DNA of 64,000 bases, taken from the NCBI GenBank assembly GCA_009809945.1, contig WTPW01000197.1, positions 363,076-427,075 of the forward strand, written 5' to 3'. A model generated the notes under the pieces. It searched no databases. It had not been told where the DNA came from and saw nothing but the letters and a program-made list of their open reading frames with translations. A program made the position numbers and the translations under genes. The stretch is from Gigaspora margarita (Eukaryota; Glomeromycota; Glomeromycetes; Diversisporales; Gigasporaceae). This document shows, piece after piece, positions 29,920 through 42,696 of the stretch (the stretch's first letter is position 1; every line of letters starts with the position of its first letter).

Positions 29920-31069
29920 AATATTAGATAGCTAAATTCAGCACAAACTCTACAATTTTTTAAAATAATTTAGAACTTAATATATAACGCCCCAGCCCTA
30001 TAAAACGTCACCATTTTATTACTAATACACATATATGTTATACGTCTTTTAGAAATTTATGTTAATTCCGAATTAAAGTAGACATTTTAGAATCAGAATT
30101 TAACGTATGTTGCATAATTTAATATTTTTGACACCAATTATCATTAAAAAAAATAAATTGTCGCAACTGATGCTGAAATTTTGTCCTACTTTGATATGAA
30201 AATTGAAAAATTTTTTGTGTGTTTTTTTTTTCATTTTTGTCTTATAGAGTTAGGGTAAGGTTTGATGGATTTGATGTTTAAAGAGTATGTGTGGATTTTA
30301 GCAGGGCTTATAGTTTCAAATCGAGATCTCAAATTTCAACATCAGCTACGACAACAATTATTCATAAAAAAAACATCAAGCAGCACGAACATTCTTATTT
30401 AAGATTTTATTTAGCACTATGCTTTAAATTTATTTAAGAATTAATAATTCGTGATAATTAATCGTGTCAAATTTTGCCATGTCGCAATATTAAAAAGACG
30501 AAAATGCCAAATGAAATAATATCGAGTGCTAGATATTCGTTAATGTCTAATGGTTTCAATTATTTGCAGAGTACCATTTATTTAAGATTCCGAATTCACT
30601 TCCAACTATTGTGAATTAGCAGAAACTTTTTTTTTAATTAAAAAATTTACCGTTGGCTATATTTTTTCTTGGCCGCTATGTTCCGTATCCTGATGAGTTT
30701 GATAAATTATGCCATAAAAATCTTTAATAAGGCAAACTTGCGTATCACGATTATGATTTTCGGGTTTAATATTTATTTCTTCAATATTTTCAACTTTTAA
30801 TTACCATAAATGTATGAAGAATCCAATATTTGTACTTTGGATTCTCATGTACTTGTAGAGTTTCGTAAAGTGTTTAATAACTATTATATTTCGAATGATC
30901 CATAATATGTCTTCCATTTTCGATTACTCATTGTATCAAAGGTTTGAGATGAAAGAAATAGAAAAACTAGTAAATTATTTGAAGTCATATTGAATGGAAG
31001 AAATTTAATTTCATTTATATATTTTCTCCATGCAATAATATTAAAATCTGTCACATTCCAATCATATTC
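29920..31069. other. Gene-free stretch with one small inverted-repeat element
   Basis: 30158-30357 is a probable MITE: TTGTCGCAACTGATGCTGAAA at the left, inverse GTTGTCGTAGCTGATGTTGAAA at the right. Nothing else is recognised. Confidence 0.45.
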
Positions 31070-32820
31070 GAGTAGCGATCCGGATATTATTTAAACGGAA
31101 TCTGATATTAGATCGGATCGGATTATCCGTTAACATTATTGTAATCCTTTTTACAGGTCCTATACCCGATCATAGTGATTATATTTAAATTTTTAATAAC
31201 GAAAATGATATTTATTTTTTTGAATTGCACAATGACAATACTATCGTTATAATAAACAAGTACATATAAGTTTGCAATTATATTATTTATATAGCCTTAT
31301 ACTAACATTAATGCTAAATAATAACATATTATTCAGGCGGAATGTTTTGATATTGATCGATATTCCTTTTTAAAGACATCATTCTTTTAAAAAGCTCCAG
31401 GGAAATTCTTGTTCTCATTGATATCATTAAATTATCAACATGACTGAATAAATATTCACTTGGGTGGATGTTGATGGAATGATTAAATGAATTTTTGTTA
31501 ATTTAAATAATATTGAAAATTTCTTTAATGTAATTCCCATTATGCCAAGGGATCTTATTTCAGGTTGTCTCGTATATTCATCAATTTTATCAGCTATCAA
31601 ATAATCTTCTTTTCCAATGATTTTAACAAGTATAGTATATAAAGTGGATTTGCAGTAACCATAAATTCATCAAATACTTTTTTTTCAAGTTTTGATCTAT
31701 CTCAACAGTTTTTTCATTATCATATAATTATTTAAAAAAAATTTAACAGTTGTTCTATTCATATTGTCCATATAATTAAGTGATTTAAAACAGGTTTAAT
31801 AATGCAGACATTGATTTGTGTGGTATAAGATTAGGATAGTAATGACATAATGTTCTATACAAATTATATTTTACTTTTTTCTAAGAGGCCTGTAATATTT
31901 TCTAGTGTGTTTAATTTAATTTGAGATTGTATAATTATCAAATGCATCACGATTTTCAATATTATAAGATCCATCTTTATTTATTTATAAATATTTAATT
32001 TTCTTACAACTCAATGCATAAGGCACGTAATAGGAGCTACCCAAGTATCTGATTTCCTATAATAATTAATGTTAGATTAATAAAATTAATATAGTACTAT
32101 TAAAATTTTTGACAATCAAATATATGAGCATGTAATTTCAATATATCCTTGCTGATTTTTGATTGTCCCATAAATCCATTGTGAAACTTTAAGTGCATTT
32201 TGTTTAATGTATTCTTGCACAATAGGAATTGAATGATTATAAGCTTGGTGAATAATTTGCTTAATTAATTTAACATCAGAAATTAGAAATGCCAGATCAA
32301 GCTTATTTATAAATTCACTTTGAACAATAATAATCAAGGACATGAATCTGCTATGAGCCAAGTAATTGTTGTAGTTCCTTTTGTTGCTTTTCATCACGAG
32401 GACAAATAGATCTTATCTAAATTTTATTAAATTAATTATCTTTAATGTATTAATAGATACATATATATCGATACATATACTAATATAGCATTTAGGAATT
32501 TGATTAGTTTTTGTTATACCATGTTCAGCACTTAAATATCTATAAGATTACCAGTTTAGGATCGAATTTTGTATTTTCTTCCCACTCTTTACCATTTAAT
32601 ACTTCGATTTCACATACTGAATATTTTGTCTATTTGCCTTTTATTTTACAAAGTTCTTGTCAAAAAATGCCACACCCAACTGATCTTTCCTAATAAATCC
32701 AAATGAAAAACCCTTTCTTCTTCAGAAGATTCATTATTTTCATTAGAATCGGAATTATTAGGGTCTAAAATGTTAGAAGTAGACATTTTTTAATGAAAGT
32801 ATTGAAAATAAAATAAAAAA

Positions 32821-32856
<36 letters not shown>

Positions 32857-32958
32857 AATGATCTATTATTTATAATCACTGATTAATTTAAAGCAGATAA
32901 CCGGATATCTGACGGATAATCAAAGTCTATCCGAATATAAAGTTATGGATCGCTATTC
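31070..32958 (-). mobile_element. Decayed autonomous-type hAT transposon
   Basis: Ends GAGTAGCGATCCGGATATTA and (inverse) GAATAGCGATCCATAACTTT form TIRs around a minus-strand transposase relic. The subterminal sequences share GGATA and ATCCGT words. No intact 8-bp duplication can be found. Length of 1.9 kb is short for a full hAT element, so internal deletions are likely. Confidence 0.65.
31320..32786 (-). pseudogene. hAT-family transposase relic (BED-type N-terminus)
   Basis: On the minus strand the start MSTSNILDPNNSDSNENNE (from 32786) leads to an acidic stretch and then WVWHFF...NRQNIQYV, reminiscent of a BED zinc finger (W.YF start). The longest open part, 32397-32116, contains LIKQIIHQAYNHSIPIVQEY and then VSQWIYGTIKNQQGYIEITC, which corresponds to the S-MDLWT-S-...-Y conserved block of hAT transposases with several changes. 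Further on ENITGLLEKSK and HVDNLMISMRTRISLELFKR are visible to about 31325. Stops and frameshifts are frequent, so it is not functional. The family call rests on motif order recalled from hAT proteins. Confidence 0.6.
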
Positions 32959-33316
32959 TAATAGATATAAATACATGTTAATTTAAAATTAACAGAAATC
33001 ATGGACTGATAGAATTCTTATATGGGAAATCTTAACTGATTTATCAAATTGATGTACTTTTTCAAATTTATTGTCCACGATTTTGAATGATATGTATTTT
33101 AGTGAGCATAGATATGGCCGATGAAAATAACATATTTATATTGAGTCTTTGGCCAAAAAAAACGCTCTTTAAACTCTTTTACAATCACACAATCGGACAA
33201 CAATCAGGTGATTGTATGAGTATACAAATTTGATCGTAAGTACATCATTTTGCAAACAGCGATAAAAGCTTTTGGCAAATTATGCATGATTTGTTTTTAA
33301 TGATTAATATTTATTC
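32959..33316. other. Intergenic, nothing recognised
   Basis: AT-rich sequence between the hAT relic and the kinase fragment. An inverted word pair ACAATCACACAATCGGACAAC / CAGGTGATTGT (33180-33215) is the only structure noticed. Confidence 0.3.
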
Positions 33317-33455
33317 AAGGGTGATCCAGTAAACAATCCAAAACCGTTTGCAGATTTGATAAAAAGGTGTTGGAGCAATATCATAGTAAGAAGACTAAGT
33401 GCATATGAAATATATTCAACTATTGGAACATGGTTGAATCAATGCCAACTTCTAG
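33317..33455 (+). pseudogene. Fragment of a protein kinase C-lobe
   Basis: Frame reads PKPFADLIKRCWSN, then RRLSAYEIYSTIGTWLNQ, the end of a tyrosine-kinase-like catalytic domain (subdomains X-XI: the ...L.+.CW..+P..R.S..E+ pattern). The usual Asp-Pro before the Arg is altered to Ile-Val (NIIVRR), and the ATP-binding and catalytic loops are absent. It starts right after an AG, as an exon would. Downstream (33455-34080) a few Ile/Leu/Lys-rich frame pieces may be its tail. Kinases of this type are strongly expanded in AM fungi, so a truncated duplicate is the simplest view. Confidence 0.65.
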
Positions 33456-35150
33456 TATTGCTAAAAAATTTAAAAAAGGTGATGAGCTTTTAAGACGTCA
33501 CAATCGCAAGTATTACATACAAAGATTGTTCTATATAGCACTTATCATGATGTTCAAAGGTATATTTTAATTATATTTAAAAAACGTTTCATTATAATAT
33601 TTATAAGTTGAAAAAAGAATATTTAATACACTAATACACATTTCATTTTGCCAAAAAAAAAAATTTTAAACTTAGCATTATAATTGAAATAGGTCTACAT
33701 AAATAAAGAAACTTCAAAACTAGATGTTATAGATCATAAAGACTCGTCTGTCTTTGAAATTCTAATTCCATAAACAACGAATATTCAAACTTTGAAATCC
33801 CTGATTCCTTAGATAAATTGTTTATCCCTTAGATAATATAGACTTAGATGATATTTTTATAACTCCAACTGATGAATCATCAATACTACATAATGTTAAT
33901 CTTGAAGAAATTAAAAAGAAAATACTCTTAAATCTTCTGATCAACAAATAAGCCAATTAATGAAGATGTTATAATAAAGAAAATACTGTATTTAGATTTT
34001 GCAACAGTCGATGGGATCTGTTAAAATTGGATTTTTCTGCTAATACTGATATTGAAGATTAATCTTGGCATTTTAGATAATAGTTTTATTATTCTTTTTT
34101 TTTAATAAATATTATTATTATGGCTTATGCATATGTTTATTTCTTTTATTAACTTATTAATACGTGTATAATAGTATTATTTTATTATATTTATCATTTT
34201 TGAACCTATAAATGTCTTGTGATCTGATGAGAAATAGAAAAATTTTTGTAAAAAATAAAAAAAAACCCATATAAAAATAATCAAAAAGTGATATTTTCGT
34301 GAGATTCACAAAACTATCGAATAGCGAGAAAGGGTTATTTCCGTCAACAACCAAATAATCTAGTACACATAGACTTAGATTAGAGTCACGCCATTGTTAG
34401 ATTAGACATTGTTGTTGTATTGTAATTCATGTATTGTAACGGTTGAATTGGGAGAGCGATAAAATAAAACAATATAGACAATAGTGCCAATTTAAACTCC
34501 AACCGATTGCGGGGAGGTAGGTATATATAGGTGTGTGCACTCGGATATACGGGTTGCAAAGAGATGGGTAATCAGTAAATCACTAAATCACCACGATAAA
34601 GCAAAGACGCTGACGCCGGTGATGCTAATATGGAGGATATCAATAAATTGATATCAATTAAATAATAAGGAAATATGATATGAATAAGTGGTGGGATCAA
34701 AATGAGTATCGTAGGGGTCAATGAGCGGTCAATGTCGGTCAGGTGAGATCACGTGAATTTGATCTAGGCAACTTAGAATGTTCCAAGGGTTGCGGGAATT
34801 GGTTAAGAGGTAATAGTGCTTTCAAAATTGCAAGCTGATACTGGGGAATCTAAAAGAGAAAACGTTTATCATGCAAATAATTAAACTAAAAGACTTTGAT
34901 ATAGATCAATCGGGGAGCCAATACGAGTCACGTGCACAATTGTAACGAAATTCGGTTACACAGAATTCGAGTCTTAATAAAACCAATTCGAGGTTACGAG
35001 TCAATTCAGTCCGTCGAATTGAGTTACGAAAGGTTTATTAAAGTTACAAGTCGAATTCAAAGAATAAGTAATTATTTTATTCAATGGTATTATTAATTAC
35101 AGTGGATAGAAAACTATTTTTGACTAATTAAATTTGAAGGGGTTTATATA
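33456..35150. other. Non-coding stretch
   Basis: 33456-34080 may hold eroded 3' kinase-gene sequence (words such as DDIFITPTDESS). 34370-35130 is less AT-rich than its surroundings, with no gene found. 34640-34660 has a short palindrome ATTGATATC. No RNA gene was recognised. Confidence 0.35.
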
Positions 35151-35160
35151 CGTTATAACA

Positions 35161-35280
35161 GCGTACGCGCGGAATTTCCAGCGTTTTCGCTGTATTTACC
35201 GTGTATGCGCTGTATCTACCGCGTATGCGCTGTATCTACCGCGTATGCGCTGTATCTACCGCGTATGCGCTGTAGACCCA
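35161..35280. repeat. 20-bp GC-rich minisatellite, six units
   Basis: Units begin at 35161, 35181, 35201, 35221, 35241 and 35261. The consensus is GCGTATGCGCTGTATCTACC; three central units are identical or nearly so, the outer ones diverge. Its GC content contrasts sharply with the AT-rich surroundings. The period is not a multiple of three, so the open frame crossing it is not a repeat protein. Confidence 0.9.
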
Positions 35281-35592
35281 GTTTTCCCAACATCTAAGCC
35301 ACTAAGCCACTCAACAATTTCTATTTTAGTATAAGTAATTAAGATATTATGTTTGAAGACGAATTAATAATTTCTATGATATGAGGGTTGTGATATAGAA
35401 TATCGTAGAATAAGAAAGAACAAAATAGAAAATAATAATAATAAATTTTAATCTAGAAACGTTAACGAATTTGATTCGTTACCTGTTACAGTATTATTAA
35501 TCATTGTCGTGGATCGTAATGAAATCGGATTAAAATGAAATGTGAGTTCCAATTTCACCCACTAAAACCCACTTATACTTGTTCAATAAACT

Positions 35593-36135
35593 ATACTCTA
35601 AACCTTAACCCGAGTTAATACTTGGATCTGGTCCCTAATCACAAGATCCGGACCCTAATAATAATATCCGGATCTAATCATAATATCCGAATCCTAATAA
35701 TAAGATCCAGATCATAAGATCCGGTTCCTAATAATAAGATCCGGATCTAATAATAAGATCCGGATCGTAATAATAAGATCCGGATCTAATCATAAGATCC
35801 GGTTCCTAACAATAAGATTCGGTTCTAATTATAAGATCAAAATTTGCTTGTTGTCTGAAATCCTTCGGTTTTGTCTTATGAATCATCTAACTCTCCAAAA
35901 TAATTACATCTCTATTTTCGAACTGATGTCCTGAATTAGAAGATTTTAGGTTGAACAAAAACGAGCAAATATTTCATGTTTCCCAGAATTTATGAAAGAT
36001 TAGTTTCGAATTTTATATTGTGAACCGGAACCTATTATTAGATCCGGATCTTATGATTAGATCCGGATATTATTATTAGGATCCAGATCTTATAATTAGG
36101 ATCCGGATCCAAGTATTAACCCTACCCTAGACCTA
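35593..36135. repeat. GATCCGG arrays in inverted arrangement
   Basis: 35625-35835 holds about twelve AAGATCCGG(A/T)TC units at 14-22-bp spacing; 36025-36110 carries opposite-strand copies (GATCCGGATCTTATGATTA). The outer ends mirror too: CCTTAACCCGAGTTAATACTTGG near 35598 and CCAAGTATTAACCCTACCCT near 36108. The 190-bp centre is unrelated. This is probably a foldback element whose arms have expanded as a minisatellite. Confidence 0.78.
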
Positions 36136-38930
36136 AAAATGCGTCAAAAAAAAATTTATTTTTCGGTTCTTATTTTTTTTATACTTTACATATTTCATTT
36201 TATTGCGCTTTGCAAAAAGGTGCGACCTCTGCAGATCACAATGTCGTGTGAAAATCAGAGATTTTATAGATTTTTTGAGATTTTAAGAATTAAACCGATT
36301 TCAAAGAAATATAAACGTAACCGACCGAAAATATAACGTAACAGACAATTTGGAATCTCAGTGATTCTCAGCCACCATCGTTAAAAAAAATCACCGGATC
36401 ACATCTTATTGCAAAACGCTATAATCTGTTTTCATTATGATCCGTTACAATCATTAATTGACTTCAAATAACGTACGACATGCGTCTTCCTCTTGGTTAC
36501 ACGACCATTGAGATTTCAAAAAAAAAAAGTAATAGTTTTACATTTTGATCGAGGAATTTTGACGTGAAAACACATGATTGCTCTCATTGGACGCCTCATT
36601 TTATTACATAATCATAAGATCCACTTACATCGTACTTCCTCTCTTACAATCCTCATTATTTTGATTTTGAAAGCCATTTTCTCAAAAGAACATAAACCGG
36701 CAAAATCTGCTAATACAATAATAGCCGATGCGGCTAAATTTTTGGTTTATGTATTTTCAGTTAAATGGCTTTCTGGAACTTAAGTTACGATGGTTTGTTT
36801 TCATATATTGCATAGTCGTAGGCATGTTAAAAAAAAAGATTATGTACCAAAATGTCACAAGATGCAGTAGTATTAAAATGTAGATTTCATTATTCGATAT
36901 AGTATTTGAAAATTGTGATTTATTGAACTGATAAATTCGATTTTAAATTAATCATTTCGGCCAGCTTGAAATTTTGTAGTATAGCTCTTTAAAATTTGTA
37001 CTTTTTATGAATTATTTTAACATAAAAATTGATCTTCTGAAGATTTTATGTTTTGTCGATTTCCCCCTTTCTCCATGTAATTCCCTTTTTGCTTTATTGA
37101 TTCATAAGTTTATGGAATAAATTATTGAATCAATAAAGCCAAAAAGGCCAATTATATATAAACATGAACAGGTATTTTGGGCCGTTTTTGCCTGAATTAG
37201 CTCGATCAGGAAATGGGAAAATGTAGTAAGGTGATTTTCAAAGCAAAGATACGCCCCGGATCCAACAACGCTATGCATTTCCTAGTATTAATTAATGGCA
37301 AGCACTCTTATATATTAATTTCAGCTCACCATTGAGACTTGTTTAAGGTCAATACTTTTGTGAGATGTTAAGAATGAAAAAAAATAGGGTTCATTGACTA
37401 ATATTTACAAATAGAATATATTATGATATAATGTAAGAAATTACCAAGCTTAGGAAGTCGTCTTAATATTTGTTAACTGCAACATTTCATGCTTTATATA
37501 TTGTTCTATGTTTTATCGATCTCGATTAAGAAATATCTAAGGCTTTGCAGAAATGGATGTATTAACTATATTAGTACATTGCTAAATTGTATAACTGAAC
37601 ATCTGAACATAGCTTTAGCCCAGCTTCCTTTACAGAAACATTCTATAGTCTGTGTAACACTAAATATCAAGCTTTCATATTATCGAGTACCGTAGCGCAT
37701 TTCGTGTTAAAATAGAAAATTCTAAAGTCGAAGCAAATAAAAACGAAAGAAAGAGTTATGGATATATTAACCCATATTATTAATCAAGACTGTGTGCAAA
37801 CAAAACTAAAAATAAGATAATGGATGCATTAACCTACTACTAAATTGTATAACATCTTATAATTTGCATAAACATTAAAACGTTGTAAGTTCTCAAATGT
37901 AACATACGTTATTCCATGGATTTTAATCGAAGAATTCTAAAGTTATTGCAAAAATAAAAAAGGAAATGGGTGTCTTAGCATATTAGGCACTATAACCATC
38001 CCCAATAACTTATCAATATAACATAAAGTAATTAATGTGTAGGAAAGCACAAAAATGACCGTAATATGGCGGGAACATGAATAAACATTGTAACATAAAC
38101 ATTTTAAACTTTTTTTAAGCATCCTTTTTCAAAGCTCAGAAAATTTTTCAGCCATGATGAGCTCTGGCGGTCAAAAAAACTTTAAGTTGAATGTGTTTAT
38201 AAGACTTTAAAGCATCGAAAATGATCAAGAAACATTCATTACAAAGTTTCATTTATCAACAAATGGTTAAACGTAATGGTTATAACCACATAATGGAAGG
38301 ACCTTGCAATGTGTGATTCCGTTATTAAAAATACCTTAATGAGTTGAACGAAGATGAACAAAAACGCTCATACCGCTAAAAATCCATCTTAATTCGGTTG
38401 CCGAGTATTCTCGTTTTTACCATTTTCTCTCTATGTTTAACGGTTGACCTTTACCAATTATGTGTCTTATGAGCATAAATTTTATTTGAAATCAGTGCTT
38501 CAGATAAATTATTGTTAATTAATACGGAACAATCCTATAAGGAAAAATCAAAAGAAAACCAGAACAGATTATGAATTTAAACAATTTGTTATTAGCATTT
38601 TTCTTTTAATTTTTCATTCGATTCGATCTTTTCGGTTTTTCACTCAATCCGATCTTTTCAAAGCTAATTATAGTAAAAAACAAAACGAACTTGGAATTAT
38701 ATTTGCTTTTATTTGTAGATCGTTTAAATTCGATTTACTCAATTGTTTAGACCACTACAATAAGTTCAAAATTTTTTAGAGGGGGGATTTAAACAACATA
38801 TGATTAGGTCCGGTTCGGGTCAGGCTAGGATCGGAATGAGTCCGGTTTGGGTCCGGTACAGGATCGGACCAGACTCAGAATCTAAATTTTATGCAGACTG
38901 GTCTGAGTCTGAATATACTTATATGTATTT
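36136..38930. other. Long gene-free stretch
   Basis: No gene is supported. 37083-37145 has a stem-loop (GCTTTATTGATTCA / TGAATCAATAAAGC). 38796-38876 has GGTCCGG/GGATCGG tandem words (AGTCCGGTTTGGGTCCGGTA). Open frames at 36139, 36574 and 37489 have no protein features beyond hydrophobic or basic composition. Confidence 0.4.
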
Positions 38931-38934
38931 TTTT

Positions 38935-40690
38935 GGTGCTGACAAGTTTACTTATTGCATGTAAAATTTTATGAATCATAAGAGTTTATAGAATTTTATT
39001 AATAAAATTTTATAAAAACTTATAATACACAAATTTTTATTAATTAATTCTAACTTATGCACTAAGTAAACATATTCAGCACCTAAAAATGCATCAAATC
39101 GGCAGAGTTATTTTATTTTACTTAAAATTTGGAGAATAGATGCATAATTATGGAATTTTTGATCAAAAAAGTCAAATTTAAGCATCTTTTCTCCAAATTT
39201 CAAGTAAAATAAAAACAATTCTACTGATTTAATGTATTTTTAGGTTCTAAATAAGTTTATTTAGTGCATTGAGTTAGAATTAATTAGTAAAATTTTGTGA
39301 ATCATAAAATTTTATAGAATTTTATTAATAAACTTCTATAAAAACTTATGATACACAAACTTTTACTGATTAATTCTAACTTAATGCACTAAGTAAACTT
39401 GTACAGCACCTAAAAATACATCAAATTGGCAGAGTTATTTTTATTTTACTTGAAATTTGGAGAATAGATGCATAATTTTGGATTTTTGATCAAAAATCCA
39501 AAATTATGCATCTATTCTCCAAATTTTAAGTAAAATAAAANNNNNNNNNNNNNNNNNNNNNNNNNNNNNNNNNNNNNNNNNNNNNNNNNNNNNNNNNNNN
39601 NNNNNNNNNNNNNNNNNNNNNNNNNNNNNNNNNNNNNNNNNNNNNNNNNNNNNNNNNNNNNNNNNNNNNNNNNNNNNNNNNNNNNNNNNNNNNNNNNNNN
39701 NNNNNNNNNNNNNNNNNNNNNNNNNNNNNNNNNNNNNNNNNNNNNNNNNNNNNNNNNNNNNNNNNNNNNNNNNNNNNNNNNNNNNNNNNNNNNNNNNNNN
39801 NNNNNNNNNNNNNNNNNNNNNNTTCTCCAAATTTCAAGTAAAATAAAAATAATTCTGCTAATTTAATGTATTTTTAGGTTCTAAATAAGTTTATTTAGTG
39901 CATGGAGTTAGAATAAATTAGTAAAATTTTGCGAATCATAAAATTTTATAGAATTTCATTAAAAAATTCTATAAAATCTTATGATTCACAAACTTTTACT
40001 GATTAATTCTAACTTAATGCACTAAGTAAACTTGTACAGCACCTAAAAATACATCAAATCAGCAGAGTTATTTTTATTTTACTTGAAATTTGGAGAATAG
40101 ATGCTTAAATTTGGATTTTTGATAAAAAAAGTCAATTTAAGCATCTTTTCTCCAAATTTCAAGTAAAATAAAAACAATTCTGCTGATTTAATGTATCTTT
40201 AGGTTCTAAATAAGTTTATTTAGTGCATGGAGTTAGAATAAATTAGTAAAATTTTGTGAATCATAAAAGTTTATGGAATTTTATTAATAAAATTCTATAA
40301 AATCTTATGATTCACAAGCTTTTACTGATTAATTCTAACTTAATTCACTAGGTAACCTTGTTCAGAGCCTAAAAATACATTAAATCAGCAGTATTGTTTT
40401 TATTTTACTTGAAATTTGGAGAAAAGATGCGTAAATTTGACTTTTTGATCAAAAATCCAAAATTATGCATCTATTCTCCAAATTTTAAGTAAAATAAAAA
40501 TAACTCTGCCGATTTGATGTATTTTTAAGTGCTGAACATGTTTACTTAGTGCATAAAGTTAGAATTAATTAATAAAAATTTGTGTATTATAAGATTTTAT
40601 AAAATTTTATTAATAAAATTCTATAAAATCTTATGATTCATAAAATTTTACTAATTAATTCTAACTAAATTATATAATGTTCCTAAGTTT
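38935..40690. repeat. Satellite-like array of ~326-bp palindromic units (with gap)
   Basis: The words CAGCACCTAAAAATACATCAAAT recur at about 39079, 39405, 40039 and 40365, a spacing of about 326 bp. Each unit contains GAATAGATGCATAA-type sequence and its inverse, so arms alternate in orientation: ACTTGAAATTTGGAGAATAG against CTATTCTCCAAATTTTAAGT. A 282-base run of N (39541-39822) interrupts it where a near-perfect palindrome is expected. No coding sequence. Confidence 0.85.
39541..39822. other. Assembly gap (N)
   Basis: 282 unknown bases inside the palindromic array. Open frames called across it consist only of unknown residues and are meaningless. Confidence 0.99.
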
Positions 40691-42225
40691 AGCATGACTG
40701 CATCACACAGCTACTCTAATTTTGGTGATCTTTCTGTATGGGTTCATTTTAGTAATATGAAAAGTGAAATTTGAATCTAAGTGTTATATGTATATATATG
40801 TTGTTTAACTCCCCCCATAATTTGCTCAATCGAGAGAGGGGGGGGGGGCGTTATGTTAAACATAGATTTAAATTGGAGTGGCCTTATATGTTATTAAGAA
40901 AGTCCAACTTATGTTCAGAACTTTTTTTTTAGTGAAGATCTATTAATTGGCGAGGATAGTCTTTGGCATAAATTTTCGTACAAATTAAGAAAATTTAATA
41001 ACACAAAATTTTGGGTATGATTAATAATTCAGCCTAAGTTAGGGTTAGTGTTATGTTAGGTGATAACATAGTTTAGGCCAATTTTGTTAGTGCTAGTAAA
41101 CAAATGACGTAATTGCATAATTTCACGTGATGTGATGGTCACTGGGTTCATTGTTAAAATTTTTTTATATACTACTAACTTCGGGAAATTTTTTGTGTCC
41201 TAGATTTCAGCTATTTTCATAAATCTGTGAAAACTTGAATCGATAAGTTACCGAGTCGGATTCAATAAATTACTACGTCGGCCGGTATCAAAAACTTATC
41301 GATTCGGTCACCACCGATTATCAGTGTCCCAGAATTTATGAAAACAGTTTAAATCTGGTCGAATCCGATAAACTTTGTCTCGGGTATAAAAGCTTTGATG
41401 ATCAATTTATAAAACAAAATCTATATAACGAGATCAAAATTTATCGGATTCGGCCGAATTAATGCCGGCCAAATTTTATCAGTTGTTACAGAAATTATGA
41501 AAAAAATTTTGTGCATTAAGACCCTAGCATTACTTCATTAAAATTTAGCAGTAAGATTACGTTTACACTATGGGTTAAAGTTGAAAGTCATAGTCATGAT
41601 CATACTGAAATTTCGTAAAAGAACTTTGTTCGCAGAAGGCATTCTCAAACAAAATTTTGAGTTATAGACTTTTTTTGATTTTTCTTAGTTCTGAAACTTG
41701 ATATTCCTGTTCACGAAATTTACCAATAAAGTTAGCTGAAAAATTTTTATAATTCTTGCTGAAACTACTGCTACAAATGTCTTGCAACATTGGATGATTA
41801 ATTTGCATCGTTAATTAGTATTGGACAGAACTTTAATCGATTGATCAAAAATCTTTAACTCACTGGCGCCTATTACCATAACAGACCTTTCAAACCATCG
41901 ACTCGGATCTGGTATATGCAACGAATGAGAAAGTTTAGTATTGGATATAGGTACGTACATACGTGTGAGCCAACTGCCGGTAGTATTAGTTCGAATGCCC
42001 CTAGTATAAATACTATTTTCATACCTATTAAGAATATCGGATCCAGTTAGATAAACATTACTGTAAAAAATCGTTGGCTATTCAAAATATGCAAGAAATG
42101 CAAGAACGTACGTTTTGTAATTTCTATAACTAATGCATTTTTCTTTTAAGCTTTGAATAATGATATTAATGCATTTCGACACCTATAGTGTTATTCTTAA
42201 TTTTATATAAGTATACATTATTGGG
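40691..42225. other. Intergenic stretch upstream of the sacsin-like gene
   Basis: No gene found. 40840-40850 has a G run. 41208-41510 contains two divergent, partly inverted blocks around TCGGATTCGGCCGAATTAATGCCGGCC (41446-41472), with AATCTGTGAAAAC / AGAATTTATGAAAAC flanks: probably a decayed palindromic element. Confidence 0.4.
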
Positions 42226-42330
42226 CAAAAATCTTTGAATTTGTTCAACCAGCCAAATGAACACGTGCCGCGAAACTGCGCGTGTCAACCAATCATTTTG
42301 CCGGTTGAGCCAATTTACCGTTAATCATTA
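42226..42330. repeat. Inverted repeat upstream of the sacsin-like gene
   Basis: TTGTTCAACCAGCCAAATGA and inverse TGGCTCAACCGGCAAAATGA flank a GC-rich centre (ACACGTGCCGCG / CGCGTGT). It lies about 370 bp upstream of the start codon. It could be a small MITE or, less likely, a regulatory palindrome. Confidence 0.55.
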
Positions 42331-42696
42331 TTCAAAAATTTGCGGAGTTTTCAGCTGAGTTTTAATTCAAGTAAACAATTATTTCGTAACACATGAAAAA
42401 AATAACGGAAAGAAATACATTCATGATCATAAGAGTTTGTCGGATAATAGCCATAATCGTGGATTCAAAAAAATTATGGGAAGACAATTTGTTGTTTTGG
42501 TGTATATTATCCCAACGAGTATCAAAACAGGTCTTATCGTTATACTAATGTTACCTGTGTAACACCATAATTGAATAAATATAGAAATAATGGTCCGACT
42601 TTAGAAATTTCATGATATTTCGTAATAAACATCTACTATTCACAAACTATCCAGCTTTAAAATTTTAAATACATAATATCATTTGTTAAAATAAGT

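Noticed and set aside
35134-35334. Open frame with repeated YLPRMRCI
   Set aside because: Generated by the 20-bp minisatellite, whose period is not a multiple of three.
39504-39837. Long open frames across the N run on the minus strand
   Set aside because: They consist of unknown residues from the assembly gap.
38935-40690. CRISPR-like regular spacing of repeats
   Set aside because: Units are about 326 bp, palindromic and contiguous, with no short repeats separated by unique spacers; the genome is eukaryotic.
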